From assembly GCA_028095005.1 (NCBI GenBank), contig CM051462.1, forward strand, positions 236,524,973 through 236,588,972: DNA of 64,000 nt. Reading direction: 5' to 3'. The stretch comes from Rhynchospora pubera (lineage: Eukaryota; Streptophyta; Magnoliopsida; Poales; Cyperaceae). Positions 47,425 to 59,270 of the stretch are shown here, piece by piece. The first letter of the stretch is position 1; each line of letters opens with the position of its first letter. Under the pieces are notes generated by a model, which did not search any database, was not told where the DNA came from, and saw only the letters and a list, made by a program, of their open reading frames with translations. The position numbers and the translations under genes are program-made.

Positions 47425-49015
47425 CTATTTTGTTCTCACAAGAAGACCGACTAAGATGGTCCCGAGAACCGACTCTTATTAAGAAGACAGACTAAGATGG
47501 TCTCTAGGGTCGTTAAAGAACGAACTCTCGCTCAAAGGCGCCAAATGCCCCGAGAGTTGTAAAAAAATCAATTTTCGCTCAAAGGCGCCAAATGCTCAGA
47601 AGGTTGTAAAACTCCATTTTGTTCTCACAAGAAGACCGACTAAGATGGTCTCGTGAACCGACTCTTATTAAGAAGATCGACTAAGATGATCCTTAGGGTC
47701 GTTAAAGAACCAATTTTCGATCAAAGGCGCCAAATGCCCTGAGGGTTGTAAAAAAACCAACTTTTGCTCAAGGGCGCCAAATGCTCTGAAAGTTGTAAAA
47801 CTCTATTTTGTTCTCACAAGAAGACCGACTAAGATGGTCCTGAGAAATAAATCTTATTAAGAATACCGACTAAGATGGTCCCTAGGGTCGTTAAAAAACC
47901 AATTCTCGCTCAAAGACGCCAAATGCCCCGAGGGTTGTAAAAGAACTAATTTTCGCTTAAAGGCGCCTAATACCCCGAAGGTTGTAAAACCCCATTTTAT
48001 TCTTACAAGAAGACCGACTAAAATGGTCCCGACAGCCGACTCTTATTAAAAAGATCGACTAAGATGGTCCCTAGGATCGTTAAAAAACCAACTCTCGCTC
48101 AAAGGAGCCAAATGACCCGAGGGTTGTAAAAGAACCAACTTTCGCTCAAAGATGCCAAATGCCCCGAAAGTTGTAAAACCACGCTTTGTTCTCACAAAAA
48201 GACCGAATAAGATGGTCCCGAGAACTGACTCTTATTAAAAAGACCGACTAAGATAGTCCCTTGGGTCGTTAAAGAACCAACTCTCGCTCAAATGCGCCAA
48301 ATGCCCCGAAGGTTGTAAAAGAACCAACTTTCGCTCAAAGGCGCCAAATGCCCCGAAAGTTGTAAAACCCCACTTTGTTCTCACAAGAAGATCGACTAAG
48401 ATATTCGAGAGAACCGACTCTTATTAAGAAAACCGACTAAGATGGTCCCTAGGGTCATTAAAGAACGAACTTTTGCTTAAACGCGCCAAATGCCTCGAGG
48501 GTTGTAAAAGAACCAACTTTCGCTTAAAGGCACCAAATGCCCCGAAGGTTGTAAAACCCCTTTGTTCTCAAAAGAAGCCACCAAATGGCTTGAGAACCAA
48601 CTCTCGCTCAAAGGCGCCAAATGCCTCGAGGGATGGAAAAGAACCAACTTCGCTCAAGGATGCCAAATGCCCCGAAAGTTGTAAAACTCATTGGGTGTGT
48701 TTGGATGACTAAGGAATAGGGTACAAGAATAAGGATTTTCAGTTTGCGTGCTTATCCAAATTCCTTATTCTTATACCATGGTTTTGTTAGTATAGGAATA
48801 AGGACCTTTATTCCTTATTCTTGTGTTGTTTGGGTTGCACAAGAATAAGAATAAGAACGCAAACCGAAAATCCTTATTCTTATACCCTATTCCTTAGTCA
48901 TCCAAACACACCCATTTTGTCCTCACAAGAAGGCGCCAAATGCCCCGAGAGTTGTAAAGGAACCAACTTTCACAAATTGCGCCAAATGCCTCGAAGGTTT
49001 TAAAACTTCTTTCAC
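47425..49015 (+). repeat. Tandem array of about 188-bp units, interrupted by a MITE
   Basis: The marker TTGTTCTCACAAGAAG (with variants) recurs near 47433, 47620, 47809, 47999, 48189, 48377 and 48563, a spacing of 186-190 bp. Each unit has two shorter internal repeats of about 48 bp (TCGCTCAAAGGCGCCAAATG then CCCCGARRGTTGTAAAA) and two GACCGACTAAGATGGTC motifs. After the MITE at 48693-48913 a shortened unit continues to about 49015. Not coding. Arrays of this kind are found in the 3' untranslated parts of some plant Ty3/gypsy elements; that origin is an inference. Confidence 0.8.
48693..48913. mobile_element. 221-bp MITE with about 58-bp inverted ends, inserted in the tandem array
   Basis: Left GGGTGTGTTTGGATGACTAA to GATTTTCAGTTTGCG and right CGCAAACCGAAAATC to TTAGTCATCCAAACACACCC are near-perfect inverted repeats. 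Flanked by ATT on both sides. Sister array units read AAAACTCCATTTTGTTCTC with a single ATT, so the empty site proves the insertion and its 3-bp duplication. Confidence 0.9.
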
Positions 49016-49517
49016 TCTGACAAGGAGGTCAATCAGAGCCCTAAGAGCTTAGCAAACGACTCCAAAATCACTTTAGAACAATTTATAAATTACTCTAAAA
49101 CGACTCCAAGTGAAGATTCATTTTCAAACAAAAATTTTTTCTAAACCAAAAATCAAATTCCTTGTCACTTCTTTTTTTTCAGTATAAGTCTAAGTTCAAA
49201 GTCTCTTAGAAATTTCGTGATCCTTAATTGGGTCCCGTCAATCAGATTTGGTACCATCAATTAAGTCCTCCTTAAGTCAAATAAAAGCACTCCATAAGTC
49301 TCTTTTCTTAACCCATTACGCCAATACCCTTTACGTTCCTTAATCAGAGGTTCCTGCAAGCAACTACGGGGTAATTAACAATAGGGACTTGCGCCTATTG
49401 GAAAGAAAGGACCCGCTAAATCAAGAAATTTCTTTAAGAAGCGACTCTTGTTATTCTTTTGTCTTAAAGAGATACCCGCTATAGGGATCAAACCTTAAGG
49501 GGGGTAAATTTAAGGCT
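49016..49517. other. Possible retroelement-derived sequence after the tandem array, no ORF
   Basis: No open frame of note. The text has the moderate GC content of LTR-element DNA rather than that of the AT-rich spacers. Assignment to an element is only a guess. Confidence 0.3.
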
Positions 49518-50153
49518 ATGTTCTCATTTTTTCCCGAGGAATCTTTCAAGGTGGAGAATGATGAAAAAGCCGCGACAATATGTGAAGCTCATATGGAAGC
49601 AGTGAGAATAATCATCAAATACTTGAAAGGTACTCTTGGAAAGGGAATACACTTCAGAAGGAATAGGCATCTTGACATTATGGGCTACACCGATGTAAAT
49701 TGGGATGGTAGTGTCACTGATAGAAAGTCAACCTCAGGGTACTTGAAGGGAATCTTGTTACATGGTGAAGTAAGAAGCTAGGGGTAGTGGCTCTTTCAAG
49801 TGCAGAAGCTGAACTCATTAGTGTTGTGAAGGGTGTGTGTGAGTTGTTGTGGATAAGAAAACTTATGAAAGAACTTAGCTTCAAGTTAGGGGGAGCTATG
49901 ACATTGCGTGTTGATAATAAGGCGTCCATGACATGTCTCACAATCCAGTCCAACATGACCGGACTAAACATGTCAGAGTCAATAGACACTTCCTCAAGCA
50001 AAAGCATAGACCTCAAGATCATTCGGCTAAAGTTTGTTAAGTCAGAAAGTCAACTAGCAGATATTATAACCAAGGGGGTGGCAGGCCATGCATTCAAGAA
50101 CATCATTGGCAAGTTGGGTATGACAGATTTGTACATACCAACTTGAGGGGAAG
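49518..50153 (+). pseudogene. Decayed Ty1/copia RNase H (3' end of pol)
   Basis: Successive frames show IIIKYLKGTLGKGIHF, GYTDVNWDGSVTDRKSTSGY, VALSSAEAELISVVKGVCEL, RVDNKASM, LADIITKGVAGHAFKNIIGK and LGMTDLYIPT, the landmarks of copia RNase H in order. At about 49767-49785 the frame breaks with a stop after VRS. The RTKHVRVNRHF region near 49965-49990 is in another frame. A purine tract GAGGGGAAG (50145-50153) follows. It is a dead, 5'-truncated fragment. Confidence 0.85.
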
Positions 50154-50421
50154 TGTCAGAACAAGTGCATTCGGCCAGGTCTAGCCGAATGGCAAGCCGA
50201 ACAGGCTCCAGTCTGGACGCGTTTGATGAATATAAGGAAGATTCTAGACAGCTCAAACTTGGAAAGAGGTGGCTAGCACTTCCCTGGATAGTTTGGTGTG
50301 TTTCCTTGTATGAGGGCACAAAAATATAAAGAAATTAATGAGAAATAATTGAAAAGAGATGTGTGTCTCTATAGGATAGTTTTCCTATTAAATAATCATC
50401 TTCTCCATGTAACATTTGACA
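50154..50421 (+). mobile_element. 3' LTR of the decayed copia fragment
   Basis: Begins TGTCAGAACAAGTG directly after the polypurine tract and plausibly ends at ACATTTGACA (50421), about 268 bp. The matching 5' LTR is not in the window. The exact end is a guess from the TG...CA rule. Confidence 0.55.
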
Positions 50422-53409
50422 GAAAATTAAATTAAAAAAGAAAGAGGCCTGTGTACGTAAGAACGTAGACACCAAGTTGATGCTGAACCTCGATAAAATC
50501 GTGTCTTTCTATTGTTCTGTTATTTTTCTACAAAGGTGTGTACCTTTTTTCCATGCCTTGCATTTTAGACCTTAATTTGAGGCTCAGGGCTCTGGGCTCT
50601 AATATGAAGCTATAGCCGAACTTCCTACTATTGTCTGTTTGTGCTGGTTTGGTAGTATGTTTATATTTGGTCTAAAGTATAAATGTATAAGTGATATCTC
50701 CAATCCACATATATCTAAAGAGTCCATAATCTTGATAATTAACAAGGAACATTAATTATCATATAATAGTAGTATGCAAGTTAAGTGATGATTAGGTTTT
50801 ACAAATCAAAGGTAATGAGTTACCGACTTAATTGCATATGTGTATGTTACTGGAACATAGCATAGGACATGATCCAATGAAATAAATATATAGATTGTGT
50901 TATGTGTCATTATTTATATTATACGTATTTGATTCTAAGTTTGAGATGGTTCAGTTTCTCCACATGAGGATAGGTTCTATAAATATCGTCTAACGCTGAT
51001 TCTTGATAAGGGCTGTTATACAGACTTTATTTATGTTCTCTTGAATTGTGTGGGGAGAAACTGGTCATCAAGATAACCGTATGTCCCTCATTAGTTCACT
51101 TAGTGACTGATGATATCTACTGGGCCTCTTGATGGAGTTGGATCGTATGCACACAACTAGGCGATCAACTCTAGATAAAGAAACGTATAATCTGCAAGAA
51201 TGACACATTCTTATCTTGGATTATACACGGATATCATGTGGCATAGAATTAAAACAATATGATATTTTTCTTAAGCATGATTGAAATACTGTATTGGTAC
51301 AGTATTTAATTTATGCGAATTGGAAATCATAGTGTGTTGCTAGATACTGCTTATGATTAATGAAAATAAATGGTGATTATTTCCATGGCCAACATAGCAT
51401 AAATGCTCAAAGGGTCACACAAATAGGACTTTAACCATACGTGCATTATTTGATAAGTTGATTAATTAATTATATACCGTTGCGAACCGTTATAATTAAT
51501 TAACTCAAGAGGATCTTATAGAAATAATATAATGCATATGCTAATTCTAAATTAATTATTAATAAGTTAATAATTAAATTTATTCAGCATATATTAATTA
51601 TATTGAGCTGATCGGACTTTTATTTAAATAGTTAATTAAAATTTTGATTTGGGATTAATTAATGGAATGGATTAATGGGCCATTATATCATTTGGATTAG
51701 CCCACATAAACCTTGAAATTTTCGGATTTTGAAGCGTATTTTTGTCCAGGCAAAAATTGAAAGATAGCTAGTCTTTATAAAAGGCAATGTTGTTTATGGC
51801 AGTAATGTGGAAAAACCCTAATCCTCTCTCTTCCTCCTCCCTTGGCCGACGACTCAAGCAAGAGAAGAAATCTGGTTCTTCTCTTGCGTGCCCTTCTCCT
51901 CCCTTCTTTAGCTTATGTGTTGAGCGTTCCTTCTTCTACTTAATCCGTTAAACGCGCGTAGAAGGAAGACAAAAAATTAGCTTTAGTCTCGGACAAGCTA
52001 GCGCTTGTCTTGAGACTTTTCTAGGTGGAATCGAGGCAACCGGAGGTAGTTGCGAGGGTGACGAGCACGCCACCGACTCCAAAAGATTAAATTCGAGCCT
52101 TCCAGATACGATTTCGGAAGAGATAACTTCCAACGCTTCTCTTTTTGCGATGTTAATTACATGAATAACTAGATCCGATTTTCGTGCGTGTTAATTACTT
52201 ATTAAATATTGATAAAAATTAAAATTACAGAAGGACTTCAGTTCCTAACATATAAACCATTGATGTTGCTAGATGCGGGCAAGCAAGCCGAGCATGGTTA
52301 TGAAAATTTTTATTAGAAAGATTATTTATCACGGCATTGTGACCATTTGATTTTAGGTGCAACTTTTATTTATTTTTGTTAGGTTGATTTAAATCGTCAT
52401 GTTATTTTACTTAGAAATCTAGTTTGTATCAAACATGCATATGTTTGTTGTTTTTATTTTATTTACTGTGAATATTATTTTTTGAATGGTGTTGACTTCA
52501 ATGAAATTTAGAATTTTGCAATTAATTTAATAGATATTTTGTGTGATGTTCGTAAATTGCAAATACTAGTGAAGAATTAAAATCATATAAATTAAATAGT
52601 TGTGGTACCAATTTAGTACCTGGAATAATTGAATGGTTAAATAAATAAAATTGATGTGGATATTAACAATTGTGGCAGTATAACGACGCCATGAATTCTA
52701 ATAAGTAGGAACACACAAATATACAAATATACTGTGGACCTCGTTATATTCTGACGATATATTATCAAGGTGGCTAATTATCAGTGTCCCTATACCGACT
52801 ACAATTGAATATAGGTCTTGCTAAATTCCGACAATATATTATCTAGGTTTGTGAACAAAGACGTTAGTATATCCACTCAATAACCTCTATCTAGAGACAC
52901 TCTTAACAGCTGAATAAGCCATCGGACGAGAAGACATGTGTCATTATATAACTAACTCCGATGAAAACATAATTAAGGATATATTAAAGTAATCAACGTC
53001 CGTCCAACCCAGATGTTTAGCATTAGGGGCTAGACTATCGGGTCCCTTAGTTAGCATCACTGAGTGGATGCAAAGGAATTTTTGTGGTAGAATATAGACG
53101 CCTATTTGCGAAGCAGATTAGTCACATTCTAGTAGTGTGTTTCGTGGTTGCTTTCCAATAAGCAAGGTCGGAGGCAAAAGAGGGCTTGCCCCCCTCCCCC
53201 TTATATTAGTTAATATATAATATCTAGTTCGATCGTAAATAGTTAAAATACAATTAATTAAGTTTACCGTTTGTTTAAACTAATTTAATTATGATTTTTT
53301 TTGCTAGAGCAAATTCAGAAGAAGAAAAATTGCGATAAAGTATTTTCTGATATGAAAATCTTTACTTATTATATTTATAAGAAAAAATATTTTTTCATTG
53401 TATGACTAT
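50422..53409. other. No intact gene; possible old LTR-like stretch around 51.4-52.25 kb
   Basis: A TATAAAA at about 51776 followed by AAAACCCTAATCC, CT-rich sequence and an end like GTTCCTAACA (to 52250) is reminiscent of a plant LTR, but no pair or target duplication was seen. The rest is AT-rich. Confidence 0.3.
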
Positions 53410-53832
53410 AAGAAAGATGATCTTTACATAGATTTTTATTACTAGAATTTTTTATTTATGTTAGACCATGTTCAATTGTTAGATTTATTCGATGCTCCAA
53501 ATTTAACAATTTTTTTAGCAAGACTCAATTTTCTATTAATAACGCCTTAAAAATCTAGCAATTTATTTTTTATAGACTTTTTTGAATCTTATAATATCTA
53601 ATGTAGCAAAATAAATTGCTACACTAAATATTTCAAGATTTAAAAAAGTTTATCAAAAATAAATTGCTAGACTTTAAAGGGGATATTAATCGAAAATTGA
53701 GTCTTGCTAAAAAATTCTAGATTTAGTACATCAAGTAAATCTAGCAATAAAAAAGTAAATATAGCAATAGAACAATGTCCCACATAAATGAAAAAAATCT
53801 AGTTATAAAAATCTATGTAAAGCCATCTTTAT
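53410..53832. mobile_element. Long fold-back element, copy 1
   Basis: The left arm GATCTTTACATAGATTTTTA and the right arm TAAAAATCTATGTAAAGCCA are inverted repeats. So are the deeper words CTAGCAATTTATTTTT / AAAAATAAATTGCTAG and GACTCAATTTTCTATTAAT / ATTAATCGAAAATTGAGTC. The whole 420 bp could fold on itself. Non-coding; boundaries approximate. Confidence 0.7.
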
Positions 53833-53954
53833 GAAATTTTCAAAATTACTACTATTTCTATAATGTAATAATAATTTTTGTTCCCAAATATTTTAGAATT
53901 TTTTTTAGCGTTCAAACTTCAACTTTTCTGAGTCAAAATTCTCACCGCCCAAAA

Positions 53955-54112
53955 AATGAGTTCCGTCATCAATTGCAATCACGGCATTAGTTTTTAAACT
54001 AATGAGCTGGCTCCCCTCCTCACTTTCGTTGACTACTGGACTACTGGTTAAAAAAAAAAAAAAAAAGAGTTCCGTGATGAATTGCAATCACGGCATTAGT
54101 TTTATAACTTCA
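53955..54112 (+). repeat. Direct repeat of about 45 bp
   Basis: GAGTTCCGTCATCAATTGCA then ATCACGGCATTAGTTTT at about 53959 recurs as GAGTTCCGTGATGAATTGCA then ATCACGGCATTAGTTTT at about 54068. Between them is unrelated sequence plus a poly-A tract. Confidence 0.7.
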
Positions 54113-55232
54113 ATGGGAAGCTTGTTTTTAGTTCACTTGCAGTTGCAATCCTTTTAATTTAAATTTACTATTTTTTTTATAAAGAAAAAAAAATTGTCAT
54201 CCTCTTACTAATGTGAAATATCCGTAGGTCTCAAGTTACTTCGTTTGCAGCCCTCTTCTCCCTCGTGTAATCTTCAATTTGCGAATGAAATTTCTGGCAA
54301 ATTAAATTGGTAAACCGTAAACATGTCATGATATCCAACAAACTGCAAGTAACACTAATATTAACTTTGTTTATGTTCCATCTTTTTTTATAAATTATTT
54401 TAAAGTTAAATCTTTATTATTTAATATTTATCTGTTAAATCATTATAAATTGTCCAACATTTATTAATACACAATGTTACATACATATATTTATATATAT
54501 ATATATATATATACTCTACATATAATAATTTGAGGAATGGGTTGTTCCAATTATGGACCGGAGTGTTTCAAAATATCATAAAATAGAAAATTTGAGCGGC
54601 AACATATCCAATCAAAGTGGTCACCGAGCTCGAAGCCTTCCAAAAAATCAAGACACGTCCTTTGATGCCTTACGCCTAAAGCAAAGTTTTATATCTCTCT
54701 AATTGATGGAAATATTAGAAAGAGGTGCAGAGATGCTGCTATCAGCGCATGTATGCAGCAGGACTCGTGGTTGGTCTTGTCCTTTTGGGACCAACTCTTT
54801 TATATAGAGAGCCAAAGCTTTCTTAATTAGCCTCAAACAATTGTCCTTTTTTTAGGGTTAGGTGGCAAAGTACCACACCGACAAATATTATTAGAAATTA
54901 ATTATTTTCAAAATGAAAAGAAAAAAGAGAAAAATAAAAGAAAATAAAAACCTATACAAATGAAACTAAACTAAAGAAGAATAATAAAAAAATTAAAATG
55001 AAAATGGCTAAGCATGTTTTTAAGGGGGACATTTTAAGGGGGAAGCCAGAAATATAATTTGAGGTGAGCCAAAATGAAAATATAATTTGAGGTGAGCCAA
55101 AATGAAAATTTGAATTTTTTAGGGGGACATTTTACATATGTTGAGATTTCCATTAAATTTATCTTATAATTATTAATAAAATAAAAAAAAAGAGGGGAGG
55201 CCAAACACACTTTGCCCTCAAGCTGGCTTCGC
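54113..55232. other. AT-rich spacer with short repeats, no gene seen
   Basis: Includes a (TA)n tract near 54494-54512 and a 28-bp unit repeated twice (TATAATTTGAGGTGAGCCAA at about 55053 and 55081). Confidence 0.5.
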
Positions 55233-55925
55233 CCCTGACATGCAATGATCTCCTTCAATACGAACTCCGGAGAGGTGTACTGATCCGAGAAGATTCGTCT
55301 ATTTCGCGTCTTCCATATATTCCAAGCAGTGGCAGTCCAAATAGTGTCCCACAATTTTGAATCTTGACACCTGTGGGAAAGTCAGAAATCACCAACTTTA
55401 AGACTAAGATTCGAAAAAGGAAGCCTGAATCGATATTGTACTAATGACCAGATAGAAGATGCATAATAGCATTGTAGAAAGAGGTGCTTACTCGTTTCTA
55501 CAAAATTAGAACCGCAACAATGACAAGAGGTTGGAGAAGGCCCGCTTTTTTTTTACAAGATTTTGTTGTGTTAATTAAAAGTCGGTCTTGTAGAAGTAAC
55601 TAGAGGAAGATTGAACTCTTGGTGGCGATTTTAGCTAGTCTCCATAGGTATGAGTCATACTTTGAAATGATGCTAGTGTTAGAAATCAAGGCGTAGGCAC
55701 TAAAAGAGGAGAAGATTCCATTGATCGTCCATTTCCAAGTAGGGATGGGAGAATCGTCTGAAAAGGTGCAGGAGAGGTTGAAGAAAAGGTTATTGAAGAC
55801 TCTACATGACACCAAATCATTCACATCCGCAGTACCATAAAGGAGTTGTAATGAAGATGACCGGATTGAATTTGGTTCATGATTGAGCTTCCATAGCCAT
55901 TTAAGCAATAACACTTGGTTTTGTC
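55233..55925 (-). pseudogene. Decayed LINE (non-LTR retrotransposon) 3' end with zf-RVT region
   Basis: Minus strand: QNQVLLLKWLWKLNHEPNS, then WKWTINGIFSSFSAYALI and YDSYLWRLAKIATKSSIFL. After a frameshift come CHCCGSNFVETSKHLFLQC and YYASSIWSLVQYRF, then WDTIWTATAWNIWKTRNRRI and FSDQYTSPEFVLKEI. The CHCC...ETSKHLF..C zinc knuckle and the IWK-RNRRIF stretch are typical of the C-terminal part of plant LINE reverse transcriptases. At least one frameshift lies near 55590. The reverse transcriptase core is absent. Confidence 0.8.
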
Positions 55926-56254
55926 ATTGAAGATCTAAAATTTCTAGACAGCCATTGGATTTTAGTAGACAACATTAAGAGCAATTTATCATATAATGAC
56001 CTCTAAAATATTTATTTTTTTCTTTCCAAAAGAATCTTCTTCTGAGAAAATATAAACACGCCCGGACTTCAAACAATTGTCATAATAAACTATTATAATT
56101 AGACAATGTTTTAAATATAACTATCTATAATATCTATAAAGGACAACACGTCTACTTCACAAAAATCAATCCTTTTTTTTTACAGATAAACACAACAACA
56201 TGTATGGAGGGAGTTCGCCGAGTGCTTTGACGGATCAATCAATCCTATATATAT

Positions 56255-56556
56255 CTGGCTGGGACTATTCATTTCAATCCTGAAACGAGTCGTTCCGATA
56301 CAGGCCCGTCAAGGCGTCAACCCATTGACCGGAAATAATCTAACACATGGTAGGTAAAGCTTTTGAAAGAAGGAATTCCAACCCGTAAAGTGAGAATATT
56401 ATATTTATGAGTTCTTGATATATGCTATCCAGACAATCCATTTTGATTTTACTATAGTAAGTCAGGGACTGTTCGTTTCAATCCTGGAACGATCGAGTTG
56501 TTCCGATACAGACTCGTCACATATTGACCGGAAATAATCTAACATATGGTTGACCC
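56255..56556 (+). repeat. Direct repeat of about 95 bp, period about 200 bp
   Basis: GGGACTATTCATTTCAATCC, GTTCCGATACAGGCCCGTCA and ATTGACCGGAAATAATCTAA at about 56260-56345 recur as GGGACTGTTCGTTTCAATCC, GTTCCGATACAGACTCGTCA and ATTGACCGGAAATAATCTAA at about 56466-56550. No gene seen. Confidence 0.65.
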
Positions 56557-56935
56557 GACAGTAATGGCAAAAAAAATACATGAGAAGAATTGACAAAACA
56601 TTATTAAATTGTAAAAAATAACAAAGGTACATACAACAAATCTGTTACAATAATTCATATAAAAGCTTCAAAACATGGTAATTAATATGATGATGTTAAT
56701 ATGAAAAAATAATAAAAATGCAAATTATGCTGCATTGACTCCACTACAAAACATCAAAGTTTGCAAATAAAATTTGAAAAAATGAATCACTTGAATGCAA
56801 AACAATACTAACTGATTCTATGCTCGACTTTTCTAGTTATATTTGTCAGCATTTAATTGTTACTAAACATGCCAATTCTAACTTTTCCTTATCTAGTTAC
56901 ATTCAACCTCGCCCCCTTTTGTCAAAATAGCAAAG

Positions 56936-57790
56936 CAATGTTTTTAAAATCCTACCGGCCATCGTACCGACGAGGGTGGCGGTATCTGATTTTACCGGTA
57001 TTACTAGTTTATGATATACAATACCGGTTCATTGTGATTTTAAATTAGTATATATAAACTTCATGCCATAGTAGATCGATAAGGCTTCTCAATATTACAG
57101 CTAAATGATTGTCAGAAGCACAATGATTCCAAACATAACTAAGGAAACATACCATCAGTATTACAGCTAAAAATATGTCTTGCAAATAGACCCAACATTA
57201 GATCCCTAATTGCAGTAACCTTATGGCTTTAAGTTGCCACTTTCGTCAAAAGCTGAGTTCAATATGCCACTACCGTCAAAATAGAGGATGTGAAAAAGCA
57301 ATAGAATAATATATAAAAAAAAGGACCATCAAAAGTCAAATCAATTGAAACCTAAGGGCCGAGCACTTCCAAGTTCATGGAGCTTAGCAATCAATTGAAA
57401 CCTAAAGGCACAATTTTTCAGCATTTTTTTATTAAAAAAAGAAAAGAAAATTGAAAAAAAGAGGGGACGTACTAGCAAAGCTTGACCCAGAAGGCCAGAA
57501 TAGAGAAAGAGGAGGGATGGAGGCGGAGGGGAAAAGATTTAGGGTAAAAAAGCGAAATTGGTAAAAAAGCAAATGGTTTTTTCCTTGAGAAAGCAGAAAG
57601 AAAGAAACCTAGCGTAATTAGAAACGAAGGAGACAAACCGGACCAGCCGATATTTTAGAATTTTTCGATTTTTGACCGGTTTTGCCCGGTTTTTACTAAT
57701 AGGTTTTGAGCGTGTTTTCCTACTGGATGCTCACCCGATATCCGATTTTATCGAAAATTTCTGGTACCCGATAGGATTTTAAAAACATTG
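56936..57790. mobile_element. 855-bp element with 23-bp inverted ends and 8-bp target duplication
   Basis: Left end CAATGTTTTTAAAATCCTAC then CGG; right end CCGATAGGATTTTAAAAACATTG, the inverted repeat with one mismatch. TAGCAAAG lies directly outside both ends (56928-56935 and 57791-57798). ACCGG/CCGGT words cluster inside near both ends. No transposase frame. The 8-bp duplication suggests hAT; a 9-bp MULE-type duplication is less well supported. Confidence 0.85.
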
Positions 57791-57798
57791 TAGCAAAG

Positions 57799-58811
57799 TG
57801 TGCAAATAAAGCAACCAAGCACCGCAGGTCCACGCATGAATAAAAAATTTAAACAAATTATCTAATACTCAATAATTATATATACAAAAGGAGGTGAGTT
57901 GGCAAAGTGTCTCTATCGTACATAAAATAAAAGTCGACAAAAAAAACCCTTAAAAGTTAAAACTCTAATAATCTTCTTTTGATGAAATTGAAAAACCAAT
58001 GTGCTAATAATTCAACTTAACATCACGTGGTAAACAATCCAACTTATGACGATTTTCAGGCATACTTAAATCCAGTAGTTTCTTTCTAAAGAATAGACAA
58101 CTAATTATATTACTTTCCTGTTGTTGGGAAAAAAGTCATTCCTTATAAAATAAGTAGAAATATTATATGCTGATGAGGAAGGAAAAAGACATATCATTTC
58201 CAAACAAAATTTGTAAAAAATAGTCCCCTGATTGGACGGGAATTGGATAAAAAAAAAATGTTTCTGAAAAATTGACCCCACTTTCCTCATGTCACTTGAA
58301 AGTTGAAATCTGAGTGCAAGCAATTCTAGGAGTTAAATAAATGGATCTCACCTTAAAATATTCCTAATATCCTTTTCGTACATGACTTACGATCAAGGTT
58401 TTAAAATGTGTTTTATGCAGTTTGACGGTTGGGTGGTGATTTAGCGTTTATCGGTGATAAAAGAGATAAAAAAATGGTTTATGCGGTGATAAAACGAATA
58501 AAACGGTACTGCGGTATGAACAAAAAATAAGATAAAACGACGATAAGACGAAAAAAATAGAGTTTTTTAAAAGCATGCGTACGATTCAAATCGAAGCTCA
58601 TGTTTCATGATGGATCTATAACGTCTTATCTCCCAGTAAATCTATCTTTTTCTTGAACTATCAAAGTAGATCTAAATATGCTTACCAATAGGGAATCAAT
58701 AAATATTACATTTTTAATAATTAAACTAGACAACCAAAACAATCTTCCATTCACGATGCATTAATTAATTAATTAATATATATATTAATGGATCCGGATC
58801 CATGATCTATC
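57799..58811. other. AT-rich spacer, no gene seen
   Basis: A stretch at 58390-58560 is rich in GATAAAACG / GCGGT words and may be a worn element like that at 56.9 kb. No coding frame is supported. Confidence 0.35.
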
Positions 58812-58819
58812 ACGTCTCG

Positions 58820-59125
58820 TAGGGGTGTCAACGGCACCATTTTTGACGTTATGCCGTTTCGTTTATATTAAATGGAACGGTTTGTGGCATGAAATTTTAT
58901 ATCATTTTCTAAACGAAACGGTATGTGGCACAGTTGGTTATACCGTTTAGACTGTTTCAATCCCATTTCAAACCGTTTTATGTGTAATTTCTAAAGTGGA
59001 ACGGTTGATGGCACAGAAATTTGTTTCGTTTAATAAACAGAACGGTAAATGACATACCGATTTCTTACCGTTTTTAAGTGGCACGATAACGGTAGGGGGC
59101 GAAACCGTGGTCGTTAACACCCCTA
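58820..59125. mobile_element. hAT-type MITE, 306 bp, upstream of the methyltransferase gene
   Basis: Ends TAGGGGTGTCAACG and CGTTAACACCCCTA (inverted repeat, one mismatch). Target duplication ACGTCTCG is perfect on both sides (58812-58819 and 59126-59133). The interior has AACGGT / ACCGTT words. The left end is close to that of the MITE at 31.8 kb (TAGGGGTG). Confidence 0.92.
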
Positions 59126-59157
59126 ACGTCTCGCACTTCATCCTTATGTTTCAATCG

Positions 59158-59165
59158 TATATATA
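59158..59165 (+). promoter_or_regulatory. TATA box of the O-methyltransferase gene
   Basis: TATATATA lies 113 bp upstream of the ATG at 59271 and only 25 bp downstream of the hAT MITE target duplication. It is followed by ATGCATAGATGCC. Spacing suits a leader of about 80 bp. Confidence 0.5.
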
Positions 59166-59270
59166 CATGCATAGATGCCAGTCATGTAAGCCACCACTAA
59201 TCCCCTTCCTCCAGCAGTACAAGTATAACACTAAAATCAACAAAAGCTCAAAAAATTTCCAATAAACAGA

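Noticed and set aside
47425..49015. CRISPR-like look of regularly spaced repeats
   Set aside because: Units of about 188 bp with diverged copies and no unique spacers; a plant tandem repeat, not CRISPR.
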